A DNA stretch of 64,000 nucleotides from JAQVEM01 sp034660395 (GTDB lineage Bacteria; Actinomycetota; Humimicrobiia; Humimicrobiales; Humimicrobiaceae): contig JAYEJA010000040.1 of assembly GCA_034660395.1 (NCBI GenBank), forward strand, positions 4,765-68,764, in the 5' to 3' direction. Positions 51,416 to 60,207 of the stretch are shown here, in pieces. Under the pieces are notes generated by a model. It was not told the origin of the DNA. It searched no databases and was given only the letters and a program-made list of their open reading frames with translations. Numbering within the stretch: the stretch's first letter is position 1; every line of letters begins with the position of its first letter. The position numbers and the translations under genes were made by a program.

Positions 51416-53092
51416 TTGAATAAAGAGATAATAATAAGTGAAGACAGAAACGAAACAAGAGCCGCAATTCTTGAATCCAGGCAGGTTACCCAGCTGTATT
51501 TCGAGCGCAGGAATAAAAAGTCCCTGGTGGGTAATATATATGTGGGAAAGGTTAAAAATGTCCTTCCGGGGCTGGACGCAGCTTTCGTAGACATTGGTGA
51601 GGATAAAAACGCCTTTTTATATGTTAACGAAATAGGTTTTGATACCGAGAATTATGATGGAGAGGAAATACCCAAAAAGATACAGCATATCCTTAAGCCC
51701 GGCCAGATGATACTGGTTCAGGTAACAAAGGATGCCATGAAGACAAAAGGAGCAAGAATTACCACTTTTGTATCAATCCCCGGCAGGTACCTGGTTCTTG
51801 CACCTTTTAACAAAGGGGTGGGTGTATCAAAAAAATTGAGTTTCAGGGAAAAGGATAATTTAAGGAAAACTGTTGAGGAAATTAAGGGAAGTAATGATTA
51901 TGGACTGATTGTAAGAACTGCGGCAAGGGAAGCGAATAAGGACCTGTTAAAGAAGGACTTGAAGCAGCTTAAGAAAAAGTGGAGCTATATAAAGAAAAAA
52001 GTTACTTTTTTTAAAAAACCCGGATTAATTTCAAGTGAGTATTCGTTGATAATAAAATTAATGCGGGATGTTTTTTCTGAGGAATTCAGCGCCATATATG
52101 TAGATAAAAAGAATATCAAGAGGGAGATAGGGCGTTATCTCAGATCTGTGGGATTGAAATTTAACAAAATAATCGTGCACCATGGCAAGGAGGACCTGTT
52201 TGAATCATTTAATATCAATGAAGTAATTGAGAATGCGCTTGAAAGCAAGGTTTGGTTAAAATCAGGCGGTTTTATAGTTATAGACCACGGTGAAGCAATG
52301 ACCACGGTTGATGTTAATACCGGTAAATATACCTCAAGCAAGAGCTCGGCCCATACCATATTAAGGACAAACCTTGAGGCGGCGGAAGCAATCGTAAGCC
52401 AGCTCAGGCTCAGGGATATCGGCGGTATAATAGTAATTGATTTTATTGATATGGCAAGTGAGAAGGATAGGAAAAAGGTTTACAGCAAGTTTATGCGTTG
52501 CCTTGAAAACGACAGTACAAAAACCGAAGTCCTTCCGTTCTCAAAACTTGGCCTTCTCGAGATGACCAGGAAAAATGTTTCCGACGGCATTCTTGGTACG
52601 ATGTGCAGAACCTGCCCCAGTTGCATGGGCTCCGGTTTTGTAAAGTCAGAGGAAACTATAAGGCTGGAAATTGAAAGAAAAATTAGAAAACTTGCCAGGG
52701 AGAGCAGGTCAAAAGGGTTTTTAATAAAATTAAAATCTTCTATAGCAGCACAGATTATTGGTTCTGACGGCAGAAACCTGAAACATCTCGAGAGAACAAC
52801 CAAAAAATACATTAATATACAGGGGGATTCAAAGCTGCCCCTGGATGCTTTTATCCTGGTTGCAGAGGGTTCGGTCAAACAGGTGAAAGAGGCGGCACAG
52901 CCATTCAGGATAGGAGATATACTCAACCTTGTTGTGGAGGAGCAGTATCTGCATAATAAAAGTGATGCCATATCGAGAGTTAACGGATATGTCGTCCAGA
53001 TTATAGATGGCAGTAAACATATGGGTAAGCGGCTGAAGGTAGAAATCAAGTCGGTATCCAAGACAAGTGCAGTAGCGGAAATACATGAATGA
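51416..53092 (+). CDS. rng: Ribonuclease E/G family endoribonuclease
   Basis: Single-strand-specific endoribonuclease for rRNA 5' maturation and mRNA decay. The 558-residue protein has an S1-like domain (VGNIYVGKVKNVLPGLDAAFVDIGEDKNAFL, about 38-75), the catalytic DNase I-like domain with the metal aspartates in TTVDVNTG and GGIIVIDFIDM, and the zinc-link MCRTCPSCMGSG. It lacks the long RNase E scaffold tail; a short C-terminal region (about 440-558) includes a KH/TRAM-like part. TTG start with AAGGAG upstream. It is followed by rplU as in actinobacteria. Confidence 0.93.
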   Translation: MNKEIIISEDRNETRAAILESRQVTQLYFERRNKKSLVGNIYVGKVKNVLPGLDAAFVDIGEDKNAFLYVNEIGFDTENYDGEEIPKKIQHILKPGQMILVQVTKDAMKTKGARITTFVSIPGRYLVLAPFNKGVGVSKKLSFREKDNLRKTVEEIKGSNDYGLIVRTAAREANKDLLKKDLKQLKKKWSYIKKKVTFFKKPGLISSEYSLIIKLMRDVFSEEFSAIYVDKKNIKREIGRYLRSVGLKFNKIIVHHGKEDLFESFNINEVIENALESKVWLKSGGFIVIDHGEAMTTVDVNTGKYTSSKSSAHTILRTNLEAAEAIVSQLRLRDIGGIIVIDFIDMASEKDRKKVYSKFMRCLENDSTKTEVLPFSKLGLLEMTRKNVSDGILGTMCRTCPSCMGSGFVKSEETIRLEIERKIRKLARESRSKGFLIKLKSSIAAQIIGSDGRNLKHLERTTKKYINIQGDSKLPLDAFILVAEGSVKQVKEAAQPFRIGDILNLVVEEQYLHNKSDAISRVNGYVVQIIDGSKHMGKRLKVEIKSVSKTSAVAEIHE

Positions 53093-53273
53093 AGAAATAG
53101 AGATTTTTTTGGTTATCGCCAGCCTTTAAATATTTATGATTCTGCTGCCGGCAGATATTAAGTTCTAAAAACGATTGAATAGCGGTAAATCTATTTGAAA
53201 ATCCTGAATTATAAAGTTTAAATTAGTATCTAATAATACTATAAATTAGTAGCTAATTCATTTAATATTATCA

Positions 53274-53301
53274 TTGACAAATAAATAATAAATTTTATAA
53301 T
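53274..53301 (+). promoter_or_regulatory. Strong promoter upstream of the inverted repeat
   Basis: TTGACA (53274-53279), 16-base spacer, TATAAT (53296-53301). A transcript would start near 53308 and run through the hairpin at 53407-53452 towards rplU, or stop there. Confidence 0.6.
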
Positions 53302-53406
53302 TAATAAAAATAGATATACTTTACAGTAGTTTATTTGAAACTGAATAATTTTGATAATTAAATAATAAATTAATTCAAATAAAGGACGCTTCTCATTTTG
53401 CCCCCT

Positions 53407-53452
53407 GAGTGTAATGGCATGTATCTAAATCTAAATATATGCCATTACACTC
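53407..53452 (+). repeat. 14-bp perfect inverted repeat (large hairpin)
   Basis: GAGTGTAATGGCAT (53407-53420) and its exact reverse complement (53439-53452); four more pairs inside, one of them G-U, extend the stem to about 18 bp with a 10-base loop. T-rich bases follow (TTTTT at about 53457), so it may act as a terminator of a short RNA from the 53274 promoter, or be a small mobile-element remnant. Confidence 0.7.
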
Positions 53453-53570
53453 TAGTATTTTTACACCCATAACTTTCTATATTGATAGAAATAAGAGTAC
53501 AGCCGTTATAAATAAACTAAAAATAATTTTGATAATACCGGACCTCGGGATTTATTATCATAACTTCAAA

Positions 53571-53600
53571 TTGACAGGGCAATAATATTTATGTTAATAT
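53571..53600 (+). promoter_or_regulatory. rplU promoter candidate with dyad
   Basis: TTGACA (53571-53576) with TAATAT (53595-53600), spacer 18. An imperfect dyad (GACAG...CTGTC enclosing GCAATA...TATTGC) overlaps the promoter and could be an operator or an RNA hairpin. Confidence 0.45.
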
Positions 53601-53637
53601 TGCTGTCTGTAATTTGAAGTGAAAATGGAGGACTAAA

Positions 53638-53955
53638 ATTTACGCAATAATTACTAGCGGCGGAAAGCAATATAAAGCTGAAGAAAATAAAGATATAATA
53701 GTAGACAGGGTAGAAGGAAAAGAAGGGGAAAAAGTTACCATTAAGAAGGTAAATCTCATAAGTGATGGTGACAAAATAAAAATTGGGAAGCCCCTCGTAT
53801 CCAGTGCTGAGGTTAAAGCGACCATAAAGAAACAAATGAAGGGCGATAAGGTGATTGCCTTTAAGTATAAACCAAAAAAAAGGTACAGAAGGAAAGTTGG
53901 GCACAGGCAGTTGCTAACCATGTTGCATCTGGATAAAATAAGCGTAAAGAAATAA
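53638..53955 (+). CDS. rplU: 50S ribosomal protein L21, ATT start
   Basis: The frame gives YAIITSGGKQYKAEENKDII to KPKKRYRRKVGHRQLLTMLHLDKISVKK, a full-length L21 (105 residues) that binds 23S rRNA. The codon before the conserved YAIITSGGKQYK is ATT at 53638, GGAGG is six bases upstream, and an in-frame TGA lies at 53620. No ATG, GTG or TTG exists between them, so ATT is the only plausible start. It is followed by rpmA after 16 bases, without the small Firmicutes-type gene in between. Confidence 0.93.
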   Translation: MYAIITSGGKQYKAEENKDIIVDRVEGKEGEKVTIKKVNLISDGDKIKIGKPLVSSAEVKATIKKQMKGDKVIAFKYKPKKRYRRKVGHRQLLTMLHLDKISVKK

Positions 53956-53971
53956 GTAACGGGAGAAAATT

Positions 53972-54226
53972 ATGTCCAGTAAAAAAGGTGTAGGAAGCAG
54001 CAGGAACGGAAGAGACAGTAATCCTAAATATTTAGGTATAAAGAAATCCGGAGGCCAGGTTGTGGTTGCCGGAAATATTATCGTGAGGCAGAGAGGTACT
54101 AAATACAAACCGGGCGATAACGTAGGTATAGGAAGAGACCATACGCTCTTTGCACTGAGTGATGGAAAAGTAGAGTTTATAAAACGCAGTAAAAAGAGAA
54201 AAGTGGTAAATATTATTTCTGCCTGA
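53972..54226 (+). CDS. rpmA: 50S ribosomal protein L27
   Basis: 84 residues starting MSSKKGVGSSRNGRDSNPKYLG, the conserved N-terminus that reaches the peptidyl-transferase centre. It lacks the N-terminal extension that is cleaved by Prp in Firmicutes. GGGAG precedes the ATG. The gene faces the chromate-transporter pair, whose end is only 23 bases away. Confidence 0.96.
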   Translation: MSSKKGVGSSRNGRDSNPKYLGIKKSGGQVVVAGNIIVRQRGTKYKPGDNVGIGRDHTLFALSDGKVEFIKRSKKRKVVNIISA

Positions 54227-54249
54227 TTGAACTGGAAGCTTAAACCGTA

Positions 54250-54846
54250 TTATAGAATCCCCGCGTAATGAAGTATAACCCCGGCTGAACCTGCAGCAAG
54301 AATTACAGGTATTGGGTGCATTTTTGCCAGGAGAAGGATTGCAAGACTTACTACCGTAATTATAATGGCAGGAAAGTTAATATTTTCAAGCAGGTTTCCC
54401 ATAAAGCCGGCATCCAGGAAATTTATGGCAGCAAAATCCTCTTTAAAAAAGGTGTTCCCGGCTACAAATATGGCTGCCTGTATGATTAGCGCCAGCACGA
54501 CGGGCCTTATCCAGTAAATAGTTTCTTTTAATATCGGGGAGTGTCCATATTTTGAAAGATAATATGATACTACAAGAATAAGGATTAGAGAGGGCAGAAC
54601 AACTCCAGTGGTAGCTAAAAGCCCGCCCGGTATTCCTCCAGTTTTATAGCCGACGAAGGTGGCTATATTTATTGCAATCGGGCCGGGCGTCATTTCCGAT
54701 ATTGAGATTATATTTACAAATTCCTGATCTGTTAACCATCCCCTGGAGATTATCTCCCTTTCAATAAGAGGTATCATGCCGTAACCTCCTCCAAAGGAGA
54801 ACAGGCCTATTTTAAAAAATGTAAAAATCAGGTTTAGATAAATCAT
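54250..54846 (-). CDS. Chromate transporter family protein, second half of a pair
   Basis: A short-chain CHR-family membrane protein (198 residues, about six membrane helices) starting MIYLNLIFTFFKIGLFSFGGGYGMIPLIE, followed by SEMTPGPIAINIATFVGYKTGG, the conserved proline-glycine motif. Such paired half-size proteins act together to export chromate or a related oxyanion; the physiological substrate here is unknown. It overlaps the other half by four bases (ATGA). Confidence 0.9.
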   Translation of the reverse strand: MIYLNLIFTFFKIGLFSFGGGYGMIPLIEREIISRGWLTDQEFVNIISISEMTPGPIAINIATFVGYKTGGIPGGLLATTGVVLPSLILILVVSYYLSKYGHSPILKETIYWIRPVVLALIIQAAIFVAGNTFFKEDFAAINFLDAGFMGNLLENINFPAIIITVVSLAILLLAKMHPIPVILAAGSAGVILHYAGIL

Positions 54847-55394
54847 CTTTCTTTTTTATTGGTATTTTTTACCAGATAAATCAGAAGCCCTGTTATAATT
54901 CCCAGTATTATTACATAAATTGGATGGAGCCCTGTAAAAAACAGAAGGACAAGGGCCAGGATGGTTACAAGCGGGCTTATTTTATCCCTGATCCCCGTTT
55001 TTGCCACTCTTATGGCTGCTACGATAAGGAGGGCTATTACAGCAGAACTTATACCGTGCAGCGCCGCTTTCACCACTTCTGAAGTGCTGAAATATGAAAA
55101 GATTTTTGCCACGGCGATTATTATTGAAAAAGATGGGATAATTACACCCAGCAGCGCTGACAGGGCGCCGGAGAGTCCACCTATTTTTCTACCGATAAAT
55201 ATTGCTGAATTAACAGCTACGGCTCCGGGAAAGGATTGTGAAACAGCAAGGATATCTATCATTTCATCATGGGAGATCCATTCCTTCTTATCTACTATTT
55301 CCTGTTCAATTAAGGGGATCATTGCAAAACCCCCTCCGAATGTGAAAATGCCAATTTTAAAAAAAGTCCAGAACAGAATTAATTTACTTTTTAT
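54843..55394 (-). CDS. Chromate transporter family protein, first half, with non-standard start
   Basis: Partner of the previous gene. The first ATG (complement of 55320-55322) is inside the conserved motif: the frame upstream reads KLILFWTFFKIGIFTFGGGFAMIPLIE, which must be coding. The upstream stop leaves no ATG, GTG or TTG. ATA at 55394 gives MKSKLILFWTFFKIG, the usual length, but has no clear ribosome binding site; CTG at 55376 is another option. It could also be a gene that lost its start. The body (SFPGAVAVNSAIFIGRK and later helices) is intact. Confidence 0.78.
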   Translation of the reverse strand: MKSKLILFWTFFKIGIFTFGGGFAMIPLIEQEIVDKKEWISHDEMIDILAVSQSFPGAVAVNSAIFIGRKIGGLSGALSALLGVIIPSFSIIIAVAKIFSYFSTSEVVKAALHGISSAVIALLIVAAIRVAKTGIRDKISPLVTILALVLLFFTGLHPIYVIILGIITGLLIYLVKNTNKKER

Positions 55395-55426
55395 ATTGTT
55401 CTTTTTATTTTAATTATAAACTTATA

Positions 55427-55601
55427 CCGGATATTATATCGTTTTTATTAATTATAAAATGGCGGATATTTCATAATTGATGCGGGGCCGTTGTCTCATT
55501 TGCCGGGTCCCGTTGTTAATGAGGCGTTTTTTATTTACTTGACTAGGAAAATTCTTTCTGTAATATTTATGTAAAATTGATTGTTTTATCATAATATCCG
55601 G
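55427..55601. promoter_or_regulatory. Divergent control region between the chromate and dehydrogenase genes
   Basis: An 11-bp inverted pair, CCGGATATTAT (55427-55437) and ATAATATCCGG (55591-55601), lies just upstream of each divergent gene and could bind one regulator. A promoter for the + strand is TTGACT (55539-55544), 16-base spacer, TAATAT (55561-55566). No regulator gene is next to it. Confidence 0.45.
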
Positions 55602-55614
55602 CTGGAGATTATTA

Positions 55615-56652
55615 ATGAAAGGTAAAATGAGGGCCCAGTTATTTTATGGACCCGGAGATATCAGATATGAACATATTGATATACCGGATATAAGGCAGGA
55701 TGAAGTTCTCGTAAGGATAAAAAGCGCACTCACATGCGGCTCCGACCTCAAGACATACAAAAGGGGACACCCGACCATGATAAAGGAATCCTCCGTATTC
55801 GGCCATGAATGGGCCGGTGATATCGTAGAAAAGGGCGGCGGGGTAAAAAAGTTTGAAGTTGGGGACAGGATAGTATCGGTTAATACTGCTCCCTGCGGCA
55901 GCTGTTTTTATTGTAGGCTGGGCAGGTATTCACTCTGCGAAAATCTTGTTTATAACAACGGCGCCTATGCTGAATACATAAAAGTGCCTGCAAATATACT
56001 GGATAAAAACACATTTAGGATACCTGAAGGGATAAAGTACAGGGAAGCCGCACTTCTGGAGCCGCTTTCCTGCGTGGTGCATGGCGTAGAAGAATCCCGA
56101 ATCCGCAGGGGTGATACTGTGGTAATAAATGGAGCAGGACCAATAGGGCTCATGTTCGCGGTGCTGGCAAAGTTAAAGGGTGCTGTAGTGATATCCGTTG
56201 ACCTTTCAGACGAGCGGCTTGGATATGCCGCTGAATTAGGGGCTGATTATACGGTTAACGGTGAAAAGGTTGATGACCAGGTTAAGGCTGTAAAAAAGTT
56301 AACCGGCATGGGAAGGGGAGCGGACATTGCAATTGATGCTACCGGGCTGCCTGAAGTATGGGAAATGACGGTGCCCATGGGTAGAAAAGGAGCCCTTATA
56401 AATCTCTTCGGAGGCTGCCTGCCCGGTACCTCTATCAATATTGACACTGCGCTGATTCATTATTCCGAGTTTACTATAAAAGGTGTGTATCATCACACTC
56501 CATATTATGTAAAAAAAGCATTTGCCCTGATAACATCACACAGTATCAATGCGGCTAAATTCATAACTGCGGATATGCCGCTGGAAAAACTGGCGGATGC
56601 TCTGAAGCTTATGGATAGCAGAAAGGGAATAAAATATAATATTTTAACTTGA
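55615..56652 (+). CDS. Zinc-dependent medium-chain dehydrogenase (1)
   Basis: A 345-residue MDR alcohol/polyol dehydrogenase. Catalytic zinc ligands in LTCGSDLK and FGHEWAGDIV, structural zinc site APCGSCFYCRLGRYSLCEN (four cysteines), and the Rossmann GAGPIGLMFAVLAK. Sequence style is closest to sorbitol/threonine-type dehydrogenases; substrate unknown. ATG at 55615 is eight bases after GGAG. Eight bases separate it from a paralogue, so the two form an operon inserted between rpmA and obgE. Confidence 0.88.
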   Translation: MKGKMRAQLFYGPGDIRYEHIDIPDIRQDEVLVRIKSALTCGSDLKTYKRGHPTMIKESSVFGHEWAGDIVEKGGGVKKFEVGDRIVSVNTAPCGSCFYCRLGRYSLCENLVYNNGAYAEYIKVPANILDKNTFRIPEGIKYREAALLEPLSCVVHGVEESRIRRGDTVVINGAGPIGLMFAVLAKLKGAVVISVDLSDERLGYAAELGADYTVNGEKVDDQVKAVKKLTGMGRGADIAIDATGLPEVWEMTVPMGRKGALINLFGGCLPGTSINIDTALIHYSEFTIKGVYHHTPYYVKKAFALITSHSINAAKFITADMPLEKLADALKLMDSRKGIKYNILT

Positions 56653-56659
56653 TTTTATT

Positions 56660-57676
56660 ATGAAAGCTTTATTTTGCTACAGCAGCGATAAATTCGTACT
56701 TGAAGAAATGCCCGTACCCCGGATAAAAAAAGACGAAATGCTTATGGAGATGGTATATACCGGCCTGTGCGGGTCGGATATTATAAAAATCTTTGACCCG
56801 GAAGTAAAAAAGCCGGCGGTATTCGGGCATGAGGTAGTGGGAAGGATAGTTGAGACAGGCAATGATGTAGAAAAGTTTAAAAAAGGGGATTTAGTGGTGG
56901 CAGCTCATCATATACCGTGTTACCGGTGCCAATACTGCCTGCATGGCAACTATTCGATGTGCAGGCATTTTAAGGATACTAATATATACCCGGGAGCATT
57001 CAGCCAGTATATAAAATTGTCAAAAGAGCATATAGATTATACGGTTTTTAAGATTCCTTCCGGCAGTAATTTGCTTGAGGTATTATTCATGGAACCGCTT
57101 GCCTGCTGCGTAAGGGCGATGGATAGAGTCAATTTTTTAAAAAATGATATTTTTGCCGTAGTGGGGACGGGAGTAATGGGAATGTTATTCATCCAGCTTA
57201 TTAAGTTGATGGGCGGCAGGGCGGCAGCAGTTGATATTGATGATAAAAGGTTATCCCTTGCAGGAAAATTGGGCGCGGAATTTACCATTAATCCGTTAAA
57301 ATCAAATGCGGTAAAAAAAATTAAAGAATTTACCGGCACAGGCGCAGATATAGCAGTACTTTCTGTAACGAACACCAGTACCCTGCAGGCGGCTCTTATG
57401 TATTTGAGGGAAGGCGGAACGGCATTAATCTTTGGCTCATCAGAGAATAAAAGCAGCGTAGAGGTGAATTTCTGGAATATATACAGGAGGGAACTGTCCA
57501 TAATCAGCTCATATTCTGCTGCCCCGGATGCACTTAAACGTTCTTATGATCTAATAACCGGAGGGAAATTAAATCTTTCTCCCCTTATATCAAAGGCAAT
57601 ACCGCTGGAGGATTTTAAGAAGGGCCTTGATTTGATGCTTCAGAATAAGGTGTATAAGGCCATTTTTAAAATTTGA
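56660..57676 (+). CDS. Zinc-dependent medium-chain dehydrogenase (2)
   Basis: A 338-residue MDR dehydrogenase, paralogue of its neighbour. Catalytic zinc ligands in GLCGSDII and FGHEVVGRIV, structural zinc cysteines in HHIPCYRCQYCLHGNYSMCRHF, and GTGVMGMLFIQLIKLMGG for the cofactor. The pair may form a heteromer or act on successive substrates. Substrate unknown. Confidence 0.87.
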   Translation: MKALFCYSSDKFVLEEMPVPRIKKDEMLMEMVYTGLCGSDIIKIFDPEVKKPAVFGHEVVGRIVETGNDVEKFKKGDLVVAAHHIPCYRCQYCLHGNYSMCRHFKDTNIYPGAFSQYIKLSKEHIDYTVFKIPSGSNLLEVLFMEPLACCVRAMDRVNFLKNDIFAVVGTGVMGMLFIQLIKLMGGRAAAVDIDDKRLSLAGKLGAEFTINPLKSNAVKKIKEFTGTGADIAVLSVTNTSTLQAALMYLREGGTALIFGSSENKSSVEVNFWNIYRRELSIISSYSAAPDALKRSYDLITGGKLNLSPLISKAIPLEDFKKGLDLMLQNKVYKAIFKI

Positions 57677-57692
57677 AAGACATTTTTAAATT

Positions 57693-59000
57693 ATGTTTTT
57701 AGATGAAGCAAAAATTAACGTAAAGGCTGGTAACGGCGGAAACGGCATGACAGCTTTTTTTAAATTAAAAGGCGGAAGGAAAAAAGTTGCCAGCGGGGGA
57801 AAGGGAGGAAAAGGCGGAGATGTGATAATTCAGGCATCTTCAGAGTTAAGCACTTTATATGGGTTTAAAAAGAAAATCCACTTTAAGGCAAAAAACGGCA
57901 GAAACGGGGAGCCTAATAACAGGAAGGGCGAGGACGGCAGTGATTTAATTATAAAGGTTCCGGAAGGCACAGTTCTTATGGATAGCAGCGGCAGGGTAAT
58001 TGAAGATTTAGACAGAGCGGGAAAGAAGATTCTTATCGCCGGGGGCGGTATTGGCGGAAGGGGAAATGCAAGTTTCGTATCCTCCAAAAGGAGGTTCCCT
58101 GCATTTGCGGAGAAAGGTGAGAAGACGGAAAGTTTCTGGATTAATCTTGAATTAAGACTGATAGCGGATGTATCGCTGGTCGGTTTTCCAAATTGCGGCA
58201 AGTCTACTATAATAAGCAGGATATCTGCTGCGAGGCCAAAAATAGCTGATTACCCTTTTACCACCTTAATCCCCAACCTTGGGGTGGTAACCGTGGACGA
58301 GGGAAATTTTGTGATAGCGGATGTTCCCGGCTTTATAAAGGGAGCGCATAAGGGTTCGGGCCTCGGAGATAAATTTTTAAAGCATGTAACCCGCTCCGGC
58401 TTGCTGGCCGTAGTTCTTGATGGCGAGAGAATTGTGGACCGGAGAGAAGACATAATAGAAACTTTTAATGTCTTGAGGGAAGAGGTAAGGTTATATGACA
58501 GGGATTTATTTAAAAAGGATTTTGTGGTTTTAATAAATAAGATTGACTTAATAAGTGATAATGATAAGTTAAATAAAATAAAAAGCATTCTTGAAAATAA
58601 AAGCAAAAAAAGTGTTTTTTTGATATCGGCAGTTACCGGCGAGGGTCTTGACCGTATGGTATGGAGCTTATATGGCAAGGTTAAGGATTTAAGGGAATCC
58701 GCAGGCAGCGTTAAAGAAGCGGAGGATAAAAAAGCCGGCAGGGTAAGAATATATGATTCTGTTAAAAAAGTTGACGATATGGGGAAAATTGTTGTTGAAA
58801 AAAGCGGTGGAGAGTATATTTTAAAAAACAAAAAACTTGAAAGAATAGTAGCAATGACCGACCTGGAAAATGAGGAAGCGCTCGGTTATTTGATGTATAG
58901 ATTTAAAAAGATGGGCATTGCCGACAGGTTAAAAAAACAAGGCATTAAGGAAGGAAGCACGATTATTATAGGAAACCTTGTTTTCTCGCTGAAGGACTAA
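57693..59000 (+). CDS. obgE: GTPase ObgE/CgtA
   Basis: Essential GTPase in 50S assembly and stress signalling. 435 residues: glycine-rich Obg fold (about 1-157; GGNGMTAFFKLKGGRKK...GGKGGKGGDV, where the usual SFRREKY is replaced by a lysine-rich loop), G domain with GFPNCGKSTI (G1), PFTTL (G2), DVPGF (G3), NKID (G4) and SA (G5), and a C-terminal OCT domain. It precedes proB as in actinobacteria. Confidence 0.95.
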   Translation: MFLDEAKINVKAGNGGNGMTAFFKLKGGRKKVASGGKGGKGGDVIIQASSELSTLYGFKKKIHFKAKNGRNGEPNNRKGEDGSDLIIKVPEGTVLMDSSGRVIEDLDRAGKKILIAGGGIGGRGNASFVSSKRRFPAFAEKGEKTESFWINLELRLIADVSLVGFPNCGKSTIISRISAARPKIADYPFTTLIPNLGVVTVDEGNFVIADVPGFIKGAHKGSGLGDKFLKHVTRSGLLAVVLDGERIVDRREDIIETFNVLREEVRLYDRDLFKKDFVVLINKIDLISDNDKLNKIKSILENKSKKSVFLISAVTGEGLDRMVWSLYGKVKDLRESAGSVKEAEDKKAGRVRIYDSVKKVDDMGKIVVEKSGGEYILKNKKLERIVAMTDLENEEALGYLMYRFKKMGIADRLKKQGIKEGSTIIIGNLVFSLKD

Positions 59001-59021
59001 ATTTAATTTTCGGGGTAGTAA

Positions 59022-60158
59022 ATGAAAAATAGGAATAAATATATTAAAAAAGTAAAGAGGCTGGTTGTAAAAATAGGGTCAAGCAGTATCACTTCCAGAG
59101 GGAAGGGGCTTAATATAGACAGCATAGAAAAACTTGTGGGGGAAATCAGCCTGCTCAGGAAAAAGGGTATTGAAGTTATGGTGGTAACAAGCGGAGCTAT
59201 TGCTGCGGGTCTTGAAAGTTTAGATATCAAAAAGAAGCCGGAAGAGCTGTCTATGCTCCAGGCGGCTGCTTCAGCGGGGCAGGTCGAGCTTATGAGTATT
59301 TACGGTAAGTTATTTTTAGAGCGCGGAATAAAAACAGGGCAGATACTTTTAACTCATGAAGATACGACAAGGAGGAAGCAGTACCTTAATATAAAAAATA
59401 CGATTGAAACTTTGATTCGCCTGGAAATTGTACCTGTAGTCAACGAAAATGACAGTGTAGCGGTGGATGAAATAAAATTTGGAGACAATGACCAGCTGGC
59501 TGCGATGGTTGCTGTTTTAACAGAAGCCGATATGCTTATAATTCTAACAGATACCGAGGGAGTATATGACAAGGATCCCCGGATTCACAGCGATGCAAAG
59601 CTGCTGTCCCATATAGATAAAATAAGTGACGATATAGAGGATGCTGCCGGGGGAATAGGGTCTGCATATGGTATCGGGGGAATGAAGTCAAAAATAAAGG
59701 CGGCAAAGATTTGCTCTTTTTCCGGAATAGATACGGTAGTTGCCGGCAGTAAGAAAAGCGATGTCCTTAATAAAATTATTTCTGGAGATGACATCGGAAC
59801 CTATTTTGCCCCCGGAGGCGAAAAAAGAGTAAAGGGAGTTAAAAAATGGATAGCTTTCGGTAAAAGGACCAGGGGAGTTATAGTTATTGACAGAGGGGCG
59901 CAGGACGTTATATTAAATAAAGGCAAGAGCATACTGGCAGTAGGCATACTGGAGGTAAAAGGGAGATTCAGCAAGGGGGATACCCTCAGGGTGCTTTCGA
60001 CTGATGGAAGGTTGATTGCAAAGGGTATAAGTAATTTTTCAAGTGAGGATATGGAAAAAATAAAAGGGAAAAATAAACAAAAAATTCTTTCTGATTTCGG
60101 TCCGTCAATGAGTGATGAAGTGATTCACAGAGATTATCTTGTTGTATTTAAAGAATAA
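59022..60158 (+). CDS. proB: Glutamate 5-kinase with PUA domain
   Basis: First enzyme of proline synthesis. 378 residues: amino-acid-kinase domain (LVVKIGSSSIT, VTSGAIAAG, NENDSVA and DNDQLAAMVA, TDTEGVYDKDPR) and a C-terminal PUA domain (about 280-370, RGVIVIDRGAQDVILNKGKSIL). It acts with ProA encoded next. Confidence 0.96.
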   Translation: MKNRNKYIKKVKRLVVKIGSSSITSRGKGLNIDSIEKLVGEISLLRKKGIEVMVVTSGAIAAGLESLDIKKKPEELSMLQAAASAGQVELMSIYGKLFLERGIKTGQILLTHEDTTRRKQYLNIKNTIETLIRLEIVPVVNENDSVAVDEIKFGDNDQLAAMVAVLTEADMLIILTDTEGVYDKDPRIHSDAKLLSHIDKISDDIEDAAGGIGSAYGIGGMKSKIKAAKICSFSGIDTVVAGSKKSDVLNKIISGDDIGTYFAPGGEKRVKGVKKWIAFGKRTRGVIVIDRGAQDVILNKGKSILAVGILEVKGRFSKGDTLRVLSTDGRLIAKGISNFSSEDMEKIKGKNKQKILSDFGPSMSDEVIHRDYLVVFKE

Positions 60159-60207
60159 TTTCATTGGCTGTTTTGTGTTATAATAAGTTAAAAAGCTGGA
60201 GGATTTA

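Larger units (their letters stand above)
53093..53637 (+). other. Intergenic region upstream of rplU
   Basis: 545 bases with no gene. It contains a strong promoter (53274-53301), a large perfect inverted repeat (53407-53452), a second promoter (53571-53600) and the rplU leader. The 27 bases before the inverted repeat (CTTCTCATTTTGCCCC...) could be a transposon-end remnant, but nothing else supports that. Confidence 0.5.

Noticed and set aside
54961..55413. Open frame on the + strand opposite the chromate transporter
   Set aside because: It is a mirror of the transporter's hydrophobic codons; the minus-strand protein is clearly the conserved one.
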